64,000 nt of DNA from Agarophyton chilense (GCA_030374765.1 JARGXX010000086.1:558001-622000), one strand, 5' to 3'. Counted from the stretch's first letter, positions 25,001-34,515 are shown. Notes: a model not told the origin generated them from the letters alone. Translations and numbers: made by a program.

Positions 25001-25715
25001 TGTAGTATCCGCTCTAACGGAGAGAGCAGACACCTGCGACAGCGTTCGGACTGCCGATGGGTCGCTTGCGGCGAAAGAAAAGGGGTGGTAGAGCTACAAC
25101 ACCAGCGAGCTGGAAGTGGGGTGTAAGGCCACTACTCACCAGCGAGGGTGAACAGTGCAAATATAAAACGTTGATGGAACGTAGGTACGAGACGGCTTGT
25201 GAAGTGGTTGGGGGCTGATTATCTATTATAGCTCGTCCGGTTCTCCGGTTAAGGAATCCTAAGCGAGGAACAGATTAGTCATGATGCCCATGTTGTCTCC
25301 TTTACTTGGAGTCGGCTCTCACCTCTGGTACACTATATACTGTGTGCCAGGGTGAGTGCCCAAATAATACGTAAATAATACCCAGTGGTCAGCCACTTAG
25401 CCAAACCACTGTATGGGTATGGTCCCTAATGGACTTAAATCAACAAAGGGTAGTAGAACCAGCCACGTGGATCGCCACTACATGCGCCGTTTCCAATATG
25501 GCATTACCCTAGGAAGGGTCGCAACTCTGCGCGCGCCGTGGTAAGCCACTCGACCCATGACGCCACGTGTTCCACTAAAACATTCTGCCTCTAGGCATCC
25601 TATGCGGGATGCCGCTTCATATCACAATGCTGATGATAACACTCACTTATGAGTTCCAACCGCGACTTCGCGAAAAGCCAGCCTATTGGATTCCCCGACA
25701 TAGTAGAATACTACA
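25001..25715 (-). repeat. Element 2 5' LTR
   Basis: A 715-bp repeat with the same TGTAGTAT/ATACTACA tips as the 3' LTR. It is about 49 bp longer, mostly due to a segment near 25.49-25.55 kb that the other copy lacks. Confidence 0.93.
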
Positions 25716-27190
25716 GTAGGTCGGGATTCTGCCAATCCCTCGGAAACCCAAAGGTCCTGCACAGCGCGGTAACCATGCTCCCTAGCATCTGTAAAGAGAT
25801 ACTGTTTCACCATTTCAGGTATTCTTTCCGATAGCTCTGGAGCTGCTCGGTCAACCATAATACTGGTAAATGCATCGACGTCCATTGAGTGCGGAACCAT
25901 CCGGGTATCCGACTTCTCCTTTATGGTTAATGCATCTTCGACCGCGAGGGTGACGAGCGCTTTCGCTCGCTCTTCGAGCTGAGGCCATAGATCCTCCGCT
26001 GCAACCTCAATTTTTAATACCCTTTGAGGTTCCATTGCCATTGGCGGCGAACCATGTACCTTTCCGGTTTTGTCCCATGGGTGCCGGAGCAGCTTCTCGG
26101 GGTTTTCCAGAATAGATTGAGCCGATGCGGCTCCTTTTTGACCTTTATGGCTTGGTGGAGCGCTCGCACCACGCGTATCCCTTTTAGGTCGTTCCATTTG
26201 TGACCAATAGTGGTATCCTGTATTGCTTTGCGGGATTTCCTGAAACCAAATAGGTGTAAGAGCGTCCAATCGTTCTCAGAATCTCGTGTGAACTGTGAAG
26301 GTACGACGAAACCTGAAAAGCAACGTCCTCCAGGGAGGTTTTTAGGGACCTAAGCTTTTTCCGGTGCCTCCGGCGTGCAACCTCGTTATGAGTAGGAGTA
26401 ATCCGTTTTCACGGCGATGGCCGGAACGCCGGTGATGCACCGGCGGGACCGGGTGCCATACACGTGGCCGCAGCGCTCGCGCGACACGTGGCCGCCAGAT
26501 TGGCCCCTTTTGTTAGACGGACATTTAGCTATTTAGGATAGACTTTATTTATTCTATTCTACGGTGACTACAGTACTTAGGCCGCCGGCCTCGCGGCCGC
26601 CGGTCCAGTAAAGTCTGCCCAACAAGGGTGATCTTGGTCTTCCAGATCTTGGCTCTGGGTCGAACCGCCTGCGCGGATATACAACTCCTTACGGAGGGAT
26701 TTCCCGTGGTGCACGGCTTCCCAACCCCCTTGGACGTTCAAGCAGCCTTCGTGTGTTGGGTATCTATTCTCACTTTCGTGGTTCCGCCCGTGTATACGGT
26801 TTGCTACACCCGGCACTGCCGGCTATTCCCGAGTCCCCTCTTGGGACTCGTGGTCAACCTCGCCCTCTTGCCTCCGTTCCCATTTTCCTTCCCTTTTCCT
26901 CCCGTTCATTGGGCAATTCCCGCTCTTGCGGCTCGCACTGACACCTGTCGTGCCCGCCCCTCTCGTGGGTTTCGCCTCCTCAGAGGATACGCAAGCACCG
27001 CTTCGGCGGATATTCTCGGCTTCTTTCAGCCTCCCTGCGCCCGTCGCGACGGTTCGGCTCCGGCTTACACCCGGCATTGCGCGCCGATCCCTGGGAGGGC
27101 TCTACCGCGCCGGTTACCTCGTGAGAGGAAGATCCGGACGTCTTCGTAGGTTTTCCCCCTTGGGGGCATTGTCCTACAAAACCTAAAAAT
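25716..27190 (-). pseudogene. Element 3 leader and start of gag
   Basis: Between the element 3 primer-binding site and the element 2 insertion. The part from about 26.27 kb down has an open minus-strand stretch with residues RPKRDTRGASAPPSHKGQKG and an acidic helical segment (LWPQLEERAKALVTLAVED). It is cut at 25716 by element 2 and continues at 16422. The part above 26.3 kb is GC-rich and includes short inverted repeats around 26.40-26.60 kb; open stretches there have skewed composition and I do not call them genes. Confidence 0.6.
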
Positions 27191-27193
27191 ACT

Positions 27194-27211
27194 TTCTAAG
27201 TCGGGAGACCA
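27194..27211 (-). other. Element 3 primer-binding site
   Basis: The 18 bases on the minus strand, TGGTCTCCCGACTTAGAA, are identical to the primer-binding site of element 2. Three bases further out (27215) the plus strand begins TGTGGTAC, a plausible LTR tip. This is the main reason for placing the 5' end of element 3 here. Confidence 0.7.
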
Positions 27212-27214
27212 AAA

Positions 27215-27803
27215 TGTGGTACAATCACCTCTGAGGTATGCTACTGTCTTGTATTGGAAGCGTAGTGACGCTCAACTGTAGGAAGCGTGTTGACGCTCAA
27301 CCTTAGAAGGTAGACGTAGTAAACCTCGATGGTAACAGGGCACCGTAAAAACCCGCAGGGGCAAACGGCGGGGCGACTAGCCTATACCGTGTAGGTAAAG
27401 GATGGTAGGCGTCGACGCGCGGGAAAGCCTGTCTGGTAGTTGAGAAACAATAAACCAAAAGGTATAGTCGCGACCAAAGTGATGCCTGTCTTTATCAGAT
27501 TAGGATGGGGGAGGTGCAGTTCCCTATATGCAGTGTACTGCACTCTCCAGATCACCCGGGAGGTGCCAGCAAGGCACGGTCTCTGAACTAGTGTCAGAGA
27601 CCTTGCCAACACTGGCTACAGTGCCAGGTGGCCACTCAACTACTGTACTAAAATACATATAATTACAATTACCATTACTAACAATTACTCAACCAGAAGG
27701 TACATGTCAACACTACACGTGGCTGACAACACCTAGATGATAGCTCGCCCGGAGCTGCATGGCCGATGATCCCTCGCATCCATCACCTACAAGGTCAGGG
27801 TGG
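27215..27803 (-). repeat. Presumed 5' LTR of element 3 (single copy seen)
   Basis: The tract starting TGTGGTAC next to the primer-binding site. It holds two tandem 25-bp units (27256-27280 and 27281-27305, starting GGAAGCGT) and a hairpin with a 9-bp stem (GGTCTCTGA, 27578-27586; TCAGAGACC, 27594-27602). Its far end is not certain and no second copy was found near 8.4-8.6 kb, so the LTR call rests on position only. Confidence 0.4.
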
Positions 27804-28717
27804 TGTAGAGCAACGCCCAGTTAGGGGATACTTGAAGATGCAACTCATAGAATGAGGATTGAACCCTCCGAGGGTTATGATTATGATCTCCTCTACGGTG
27901 TGCTGAGGTGGCACTGTTTTCTGGTTAGAATTCGCCTATAAGGGAAAATTCGGATGGCCCATGGTTGGATTGGCCCCGTGATACACGTGGCTTAATTTTG
28001 GCACCGAATTTCGGATATTTGTAGAACGTTGGACTTTTGGGCCCTGACAGTTGGATCTCCACGTGTATGGCCCTGAGCAGGTGTGCACTACTGTAGAGAT
28101 TAGTTAGTGGGCCCTACTTAGGGAGATGAGATCTGACAGTCCGAAGCTCAAAGTAAATGGTAACCAAGGTTGGTCTTCGATACCTTTAGAGGTTCTTCGT
28201 CGCCATCGTTTCGGCCTTACAACCCGGAACGGGCTCTGGTTAGCAACGCCTGCGTAGGGACACGACTCCACTTGGAGAGTGCCCACGTTTGGGTTCCGTA
28301 CAACCACCCCCTTGGGACCGCTCAGACGACCTGCGTGCACGATACCGCGTGGGGGTTCTGCTTACTTGTTGCGTGCTTTTTGTGTTTCCTTTCGAGGACA
28401 GGTTTTCGCCCCTGTATTGGGTTTCTTTTGTTGTTTCGCCCCTTTTCTGGTTCTCGGGTCCGGTGCCTGTTAGTGCCCGACCCTCGCCCCGTTTTTCCTC
28501 TTCGCCGGATTTTCCCCCATTCTTTGGGATACCCATATCCATTCCCGATCCAACGGTTTCTACCCCTCACCTCCGTCGGTACTGCCGGAATCCCCCGTGG
28601 GAGTTACACCCCACACTACGGGTGGAACGGAGGGCTCTGTCTCTGAGTCTGCCTCCCCCAGGGAGCAAGGCTTCGAACACCTTGAGAGCACTTCCCGTCG
28701 CCGGGTTTTGATCCACA
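27804..28717. mobile_element. 914-bp TG...CA insertion with 5-bp TSD
   Basis: A GC-rich segment starting TGTAGAGCAACGCC and ending TTTTGATCCACA, flanked on both sides by GGTGG (27799-27803 and 28718-28722). The tips form an imperfect inverted repeat. TG...CA ends and a 5-bp duplication fit a solo LTR or a short non-coding LTR-type element. Its first about 38 and last about 36 bases recur, joined together, at 29782-29861. Open stretches inside it are strongly skewed in composition and not supported as genes. Confidence 0.65.
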
Positions 28718-28749
28718 GGTGGTATACTGACAACCTTAAAGGTCAGACC

Positions 28750-30133
28750 TTCTGCCACTATACGACAGCTGCATATTTCGGTGGCAATATTTCGCTTGAG
28801 GACTCCGGGGAAATGACCTCCAGCTGTAAAGGAACTGGAAGTTTGATACAGGTTAGTGCAAAGGAAAATGAGTTCCATGAAAGGGACCCTTTGCCGCGTG
28901 TTCCTCGTACTCGGGTATTGAAGGTTTCGAAGCGAGACGGGCTGCACGTATTGAACACATCTTTGAATCACGGAGAATCAGAGACAAGGGTTGTTGCGGG
29001 TTTTCGAAGATTTGTTGCACCACTTCTTGAGGAAAAAGAATGGTGAAGAGGAGCTGGTACGGTAGAGCAGTGCCATGATGGAGAAGTGAAATGCGGGGCT
29101 GTGATTCTGTCTAAGGACACGGACTTCACAATTATATTAGCTTTCTCGGAGTTTCACAAAGGAAGAGGAATTATCTATATACTCGGGGAACACGTCATAG
29201 AAATTGAAACACTTTTGTACAATCTATCCCGTCCTGGTCTTAGCTGTAGGACATTTTCTGCAGTGTACGTTCTTGCGTGTTGTGACTATACTCCCGGTAC
29301 GTATGGTATTAATCACGAGCATTATCTTCTGGCGTTCGTGAGGCACAGGCACATTGTGGGTGACATACAAAGCAGCAATGCACGCGATGGCTTTAACTTC
29401 GAAATTCTGACTTTAATAGCTTACTTTGAGAAGAACGGCATTACTAGAGTACTGCCTCAAGCAGATGTGGTATCGATCAGGAAAACTTGGGCTTCGAACG
29501 TCTCCGATATCACGGAGGTGAGAAAGAAGATGAAGAAAGTTTTTGCTAGTGAACATTCCGCCGGGTCCGAGAAGTGGGGATTAGATGTGAGAAGATTCGT
29601 AGCATCCAACGCCAAGTCAGCAGCAAAGCTTGTTACTCCACCCGAGCATATCTTGTTACAAACAAAGAGGGTTCATTTTATTGTGTTCAAGTACTGGGCA
29701 TCTTCAACATGCTAAATTCTGTCAAAGGACCGAGTGCAGAATTGTGACGAAAAGAATGGCCTTACGACTACAAGTAATAAATGTAGAGCAACGCCGAGTT
29801 AGGGGATACTTGAAGATGCATCCCCTAGAGAGCACTTCCCGTCGCCGGGTTTTGCTCCACAATAAACTTTTAGAAAGAGAAGAATATGTGAAGAATATAC
29901 TAAAGAGAAGGGAAGAGCTTGTGGCGAGGTGTAGATGTAAAGGGAAGTGTAGCACTCTACAGTGTTCATGCGTGAAGCGCGGGGATAAATGTGCTGGATG
30001 TGACTGTGGCCAATATTTATGTAAGAGCAAAGTTTCGCAAGCTCAGCTGGATGTTGTGGAGGAGTCTCAAGTCCAAGAAACTATATGGGCTGTGGAAAAA
30101 CTGGATTATGAGACATATAAATGGAGGGAGTAA
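28750..30133 (+). pseudogene. Gene A, second half (PIN-like nuclease region and Cys cluster)
   Basis: Plus-strand coding largely in one frame with two in-frame stops. After a segment with IQVSAKENEF comes a PIN/XPG-like region: VILSKDTDFTII (acidic motif, about 29.10-29.15 kb) and CDYTPGTYGI (about 29.28-29.31 kb), resembling the SxDTD and GCD-x-x-x-G-x-G motifs of FEN1/XPG-like nucleases. Near the end (about 29.93-30.02 kb) is a cysteine cluster CRCKGKCSTLQCSCVKRG followed by C-x2-C-x-C, similar to CXC/tesmin-type zinc-binding clusters. The order suggests it is the C-terminal half of the gene at 5.97-8.45 kb. The 80-bp insertion at 29782-29861 plus its duplication shifts the frame; the frame matches on either side of it. 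Function of the family is not known to me. Confidence 0.55.
29782..29861. mobile_element. 80-bp TG...CA insertion with 5-bp TSD
   Basis: Starts TGTAGAGCAACGCC and ends TTTTGCTCCACA, flanked by ATAAA on both sides (29777-29781 and 29862-29866). It corresponds to the two ends of the 27804-28717 segment joined, without about 830 internal bases. It interrupts gene A; the gene A frame is the same on both sides once the 85 inserted and duplicated bases are discounted. Confidence 0.75.
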
Positions 30134-31489
30134 ATGGAAGGGTGGAAGACACAGAAATCACGGACATCTTTGACTTTGAATCATTTTAGACACCGGAGGA
30201 AGACCATGCTCTGGTGAAACTACTTAACCATGCTAGTCGCTAATCATGTGATGTATCATTTGCAGTAGGCCATATTTATAAGCAATATATCGTCTATTCT
30301 AAGCTAGTACCCTACAAGAGAGCGCTACCAGTCTATTAAACAGTCAGTGTGCACGACATCTCGACCATTGTCCCTTTTTACACCCCTATAAAACACACTG
30401 GTATGTACCAAAGACTATTTTAGATGCATCGAAACTGACATAAACGCTCAAAGGTAGTTAAAAAACTCTGAAATCTGATGTTTTTGCGGTACCTCAAGCA
30501 AACGCGCTTGAAGTTGTTTAACTTGAAGATTAGTATACCTCAATCTCAGTAAGGGTATGGAAATGTGTTTTGCGGGAACTGGTAGTAAATTTACCCAACA
30601 TCCTCATTGAAAAGACGGGTTGTGATCTCGAAACGGCTTTTGCCACGATGAGCACTTCTTCATGAAGAGGAAGGAGAAAGGGGAAGGTGGGAGAGCAACA
30701 GGCATGCAATCATGGCATAACAGGCAAATGACACTGCACTGGATCCAGCCATATCACCTCAAAAATGAACATTTCAAAATGATACCAAAATTGCTTCAAA
30801 GCTCACGGACTGTAACCCGTAAATCCAGAGTCAATTATGGGCTGTGCACTATTTCGAGAAAATTTACTGGAAATCGAAATGGTCGTTCGCAATCCATGCT
30901 CTGTCCCGGGATCACCTCTGAATGACTGACTCCGAGCAAGAGAAGGGTACAATATGAATATGAAAAGCAATCAGTTTTTCTGTGAAGAGAACTAGTTAGT
31001 TATTTAACTCTCCTGTGAATAGTTTGCGCATGAATCGAAGGACTTTTCCAAACATGGATACTATGTGGAAAGTGGAGGGGCATTGGCCATATCATTCTAA
31101 GGTATGACCGGCTGAGGTGAAAGAGCGCCATGCAAGAAAAGCGAATTCAAAACTGGCAACCTTTTCGTGTGTTGATTAATGTTCGTCGCGAACAAGGGGT
31201 TGCGATCATTTCATATCTGACCCGAGTTCTTGCTCAGATCACAATCGCCATGAGGTGTTTCTGGTTTCCAGATTCAGCTCACAATTGTTAGCCAGCATGT
31301 CAACGAATTCTCCTGCGAACAATGAGTTTAAGACAAGAAAACAAACATGTAATACGGTTCACATGTCAGAATCAGAGAGTCGAAGCGCCCTCATTGTGGT
31401 GCAGGATTCGGGTGGTGCGGAAAGGAGAGCGCGAAAGTAAAAAATCATCGCCGCGTAGCCCCTCTGCCTGAAGTGCGGCAACATCGCCG
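30134..31489. other. Intergenic, 1.36 kb
   Basis: Boundary between the repeat-rich block and the gene-rich block. Only short open stretches (87 codons or fewer) with unconvincing composition. No terminal repeats or motifs recognised. Confidence 0.5.
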
Positions 31490-33142
31490 ATGATCCTTAC
31501 TAGAGCGAAACTCCAGGAGCAACGTACGACTTTCCTATGTACTCCCATTACCGAAAAGCAACGTTTGCTTCATCGACTTCCATGTGTTCGTGGAGTAGAG
31601 TGTTTCTCAGATGCTTACTTGGCCCCATATGCCTCACATTCCAATCGTGCTTTTCTCATGAACGCTCTCACGCCTCCTATTGGGTTTGTGAACATCACTG
31701 CTGATACGCCTGGAAAATATGTTTTCGGCGCTGGCAGATTTAAACCAAACCTACAATTCTTAAGACCCAAATGGTTTGAAAGGCGGATCTGCTCCAAACG
31801 ATGTGATGAAGTGATACTTGGCTATGTCTCAATTCTTTTAATCACAGTCTTGACAGAAATTGTGTTGAACTTTCTCAAGTCTCTAGTCCCCGATGTATGC
31901 TTTTTTGTTAATCCAAGCCAGAAGCATGATAGGCGCGACTGGGAAGAAATTGCAGATGGCGTACAGACACTGCTCAGTTATCGTTTTTTAAACCTTTGGA
32001 GCCGATACAGATCAGGACAGAAGTTTCGGTTTAGAACAGTGTTGATGGTTGTTCTTGCTCTTTCCATTTTCCTACTCGATGGTTCACTAATAATCTTGAC
32101 TCAACCGAATCAGTATCCGAGCGAGCAATACGAATACAATTTGTTGGGAAACCACCCCATCGGAGCTGACGATGGCTTGGGAAAGTTTTTGCGTAGGAAT
32201 GCTCGAGAGCGCCCGTGCATCACGCCCGTGTTTTACGAGTCAAACCCCATTCGAAACTACTCTCTCAGCACGTGTCATACTTTTGACCTCCGAGAAGCCC
32301 ATCAGCAAGCGGAAGACAGTGTGAACTATGTGAAAATAGGATCATGGTTTCACAAAGGTGGCAGCGATCACCATATATCATTCGGAAATGCTAGCATTAA
32401 AATTAAGGCGCGTGCGATCATTTACGGTGCGGAAGGTGGGACATGGAGACTGCTCTTTCCCATCCTGTACAATAACCATATACGCATCACGCATTACCTG
32501 CATCAGCGAGTTATTGGAAAGATCCTGAAAGACAGCTGCAGGGCTGAGCGCAGTCCCAGAAGCTGTTCTGAATTGATCGTCGGGCATCGAATCGATCTGA
32601 AGCTGGTCACCAAAGAAATTTTACTGTGGGTACCTAGAAACCGTGGGATCAATAGGAAAGAGCATGTGCGAGGGTTGGAAACTACTGTAAGAGCTGGAAT
32701 TAAGCAGCCATGGGAAACAGTATTTCAGAGCTTGGGACCCTTAATGACAACAGAGCTTATTCAGGAAGTTAAAGGACCTAGTTCTTACGCCCATATAGCT
32801 ACAGAGGAAGAAAGACAAGGGATTCCAGGTCTCCTTTATCTAGAACGAAGAAAAGTCAGTGCAGTTCTGCTGCTTTTATGTTTCCCTATTGCTGCACTAG
32901 TCCTCTGCTGTGTGAAATTATTCTGGAGAAAAGCATATCACTCATCGGATCACAGCAAAAGCGATCTCGGCGTTGTTAGTAGCGATCAGGTGTCGCTCAA
33001 CAATTTCTCGGAGAGCGTTGGTTCCGACAAGGAAGCAACGGACCCTATCTCTTCGGAACTTCATTCGGTTTTTTGCTCTCAAGATGATGTTACACGAAAG
33101 ATAGAACAAGAAACGACTTCTTCCCTGAACTCGGGCGGGTGA
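31490..33142 (+). CDS. Three-pass membrane protein, orphan family, copy 1
   Basis: A 550-residue protein. Predicted membrane segments lie at about residues 107-129, 182-203 and 456-479. Between the second and third is a domain of about 250 residues with four cysteines (C243, C262, C350, C359) and conserved blocks HPIGADDGLGKFLRRNARER, VKIGSWFHKGG and IYGAEGGTWRLLFP; the tail is Ser/Asp-rich. Potential N-glycosylation sites such as N256 (NYS) suggest the large domain faces outside, with N- and C-tails placed accordingly. The inverted paralogue at 36608-38146 shares all four cysteines and these blocks. The first ATG is used; an ATG at 31658 (residue 57) would start closer to where the paralogue's similarity begins. 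I recognise no known family and propose no function. Confidence 0.85.
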   Translation: MILTRAKLQEQRTTFLCTPITEKQRLLHRLPCVRGVECFSDAYLAPYASHSNRAFLMNALTPPIGFVNITADTPGKYVFGAGRFKPNLQFLRPKWFERRICSKRCDEVILGYVSILLITVLTEIVLNFLKSLVPDVCFFVNPSQKHDRRDWEEIADGVQTLLSYRFLNLWSRYRSGQKFRFRTVLMVVLALSIFLLDGSLIILTQPNQYPSEQYEYNLLGNHPIGADDGLGKFLRRNARERPCITPVFYESNPIRNYSLSTCHTFDLREAHQQAEDSVNYVKIGSWFHKGGSDHHISFGNASIKIKARAIIYGAEGGTWRLLFPILYNNHIRITHYLHQRVIGKILKDSCRAERSPRSCSELIVGHRIDLKLVTKEILLWVPRNRGINRKEHVRGLETTVRAGIKQPWETVFQSLGPLMTTELIQEVKGPSSYAHIATEEERQGIPGLLYLERRKVSAVLLLLCFPIAALVLCCVKLFWRKAYHSSDHSKSDLGVVSSDQVSLNNFSESVGSDKEATDPISSELHSVFCSQDDVTRKIEQETTSSLNSGG

Positions 33143-33557
33143 CACGTACGTCGTTGGTCAAGAAGCTAACAGGAAAGGACCCAGCTCGACCGAATGTCTA
33201 ATGAACGATCTTGTATGACGATGGCATTCCTCAAAGGATATTTACGGACCTTTTCTGTCAAAGCGGCCAATACTAACTAGCAAACTACTAAAGCGATGAA
33301 CACCGCATGAAACTTATAACTCTGCCAATGTTTGACTGTCCTCTATGTTCATCGTGTAGTGCGTCTTGATTAGGTAATCACAAGTTTTCGTGTCTGTCGA
33401 TCGATTGCACGACGAAAGGTCTCACATGCATCCGTCACGTTTCGTCGCAAGAGTACCGGTCCACTATCACTGTTCAATACATTTGGGTTTGTCTCTTCAC
33501 GGTTTGCATCAAGACAGACAGACAATGTCCTTGCCACAGATGTATGCCTTCCTTTGC
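33143..33557. other. Intergenic, 0.4 kb
   Basis: Between convergent genes (copy 1 on plus, secreted protein on minus). It should hold both 3' ends. Nothing distinctive seen. Confidence 0.4.
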
Positions 33558-34502
33558 TTACTTGCAGATAGAGTCAATTAAGTACTTCATGGATCTTCTT
33601 AACCAAGTGTCCCATCTATTGCACGATCCATTTCCCAGCCAGCATCTCACAAACACAAGTTTGTAGAAAGTAAACTTCGAACTTCGACCGGAAACACAGA
33701 CTTGCTGCGTTTCATTGCTGAGCATGTTTTCGGATATGAAGTAATGGGGGTCGTGATCCACAGATGATAAAATGTCATTGACTTGGTCTTTTCCTTTGTT
33801 CTGATAGGCTTTAATGTACACCTTCGTTGTATACCTAAACGCCTGTGTCTTTCCTCGATATAGTCGAATACCGGATGATAGCTTCACCCACATATCATTG
33901 TGGTCCGTGGGGTGCGGAGCAGAAGTAAGTCCAGTAAAATAGTAATTACCATTGTTGGGAACTCGGAAGGAAAAACACATTTGACCACTTCCAGGTCGGT
34001 CTATCCCCGAAAGCCTATCTTTCTTCCATTCCAAACCATGACCGTTACGCGTCCACGACCCTCGAGGAGGGATGTACTTCATGTCAATTACGAGATGATT
34101 TCTTCTTCCATACCATACGCACTTGAATGGATCATCGCGAGCAAGAGAGAATTGCGTCGAAATGTCTGGAGATGTGGAAGGTGTTGGAGAAGGCGTTGGA
34201 GAGTTAACTTGACGAGAACGAAAGAAGGCGGCACACCAGTGCCTGATTGCCCAGCTAGAGCATGCTCGATCCTCTCGGCTCGAAGCCCATGAACAATATT
34301 TGCATGCGGCATCACGGCAATTGAGCGACTGCTCAGCCACATATATACTGGGTTTGCAGAGAATACTGCAAGCTGCGATATCTACACCGCAACTGTTTTG
34401 TTGCGACACACATGTCGCTGCCGCTTTGAATCTCGTGCCGACTGTGCAGGCAGGGAACTTAGGAATCCAGAGAAAGAAGAGAACCAAAAACACGATCTTC
34501 AT
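33558..34502 (-). CDS. Secreted protein: Cys-rich region, PST linker, beta-sandwich-like domain
   Basis: A 314-residue protein. Residues 1 to about 19 (MKIVFLVLFFLWIPKFPA) look like a signal peptide. Residues 19-90 contain about ten cysteines. Residues 101-113 form a SPTPSPTPSTSP linker. Residues about 120-288 are rich in alternating hydrophobic and aromatic residues (MCFSFRVPNNGNYYFTGLT, HNDMWVKLSSG), a pattern seen in beta-sandwich carbohydrate-binding modules; sequons occur at N263 and N291. A secreted module-linker-module layout suits an extracellular matrix or cell-wall binding protein; that is inference, and no catalytic domain is present. The gene sits between two inverted orphan membrane-protein paralogues. 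The ATG at 34502 is the first in frame and gives the signal peptide. Confidence 0.75.
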   Translation of the reverse strand: MKIVFLVLFFLWIPKFPACTVGTRFKAAATCVSQQNSCGVDIAACSILCKPSIYVAEQSLNCRDAACKYCSWASSREDRACSSWAIRHWCAAFFRSRQVNSPTPSPTPSTSPDISTQFSLARDDPFKCVWYGRRNHLVIDMKYIPPRGSWTRNGHGLEWKKDRLSGIDRPGSGQMCFSFRVPNNGNYYFTGLTSAPHPTDHNDMWVKLSSGIRLYRGKTQAFRYTTKVYIKAYQNKGKDQVNDILSSVDHDPHYFISENMLSNETQQVCVSGRSSKFTFYKLVFVRCWLGNGSCNRWDTWLRRSMKYLIDSICK

Positions 34503-34515
34503 TGGACTGTGATAC

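Larger units (their letters stand above)
16423..25715 (-). mobile_element. Element 2: Ty3/gypsy chromovirus, both LTRs, fossil
   Basis: A 9.3-kb minus-strand LTR retrotransposon. Parts from 5' to 3': LTR 25715-25001, primer-binding site 24998-24981, gag 24.85-22.63 kb, protease and RT/RNase H 22.6-19.6 kb, integrase 19.6-19.3 kb, chromodomain about 19.0-18.75 kb, antisense ORF 17.26-18.44 kb (plus strand), LTR 17088-16423. Both LTRs have perfect 8-bp tips TGTAGTAT/ATACTACA. The 5-base flanks are GTACG (16418-16422) and GTAGG (25716-25720), a 4-of-5 target duplication, and gag of element 3 continues on both sides. By eye the LTRs differ at about 2-3% in their best block and more elsewhere, so it is not young. 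It is broken, with several breaks. Confidence 0.92.
8450..27803 (-). mobile_element. Element 3: Ty3/gypsy LTR element, fossil, split by element 2
   Basis: A minus-strand LTR retrotransposon of a family different from elements 1 and 2. Reading from high to low coordinates: a primer-binding site at 27211-27194, a GC-rich leader and gag start (27.19-25.72 kb), then element 2 inserted within gag (25715-16423), the rest of gag with a CCHC knuckle (16.42-14.69 kb), protease, RT, RNase H and integrase (14.60-10.73 kb), and an antisense coding region (10.68 to about 8.5 kb). Its 5' LTR should start (plus coordinates) at about 27215, three bases beyond the primer site, with TGTGG. I could not find a matching second LTR on the left, so the outer limits given are approximate. 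It is broken, with several breaks. It is older than element 2, which lies inside it. Confidence 0.7.

Noticed and set aside
27830-27920. tRNA-Met-like sequence with a B-box-like GGTTCAATCC on the minus strand
   Set aside because: D and anticodon arms do not fold and the acceptor ends do not pair; it lies inside a mobile segment.
26577-28646. Several open stretches of 80-173 codons on both strands
   Set aside because: Strong GC skew and low-complexity composition explain long open frames; no domain and overlapping frames on both strands.
28682-28790. tRNA-like fold with a 7-bp acceptor-like stem on the minus strand
   Set aside because: It straddles the edge of the 914-bp insertion and its GGTGG duplication, and the T and anticodon arms do not pair well.
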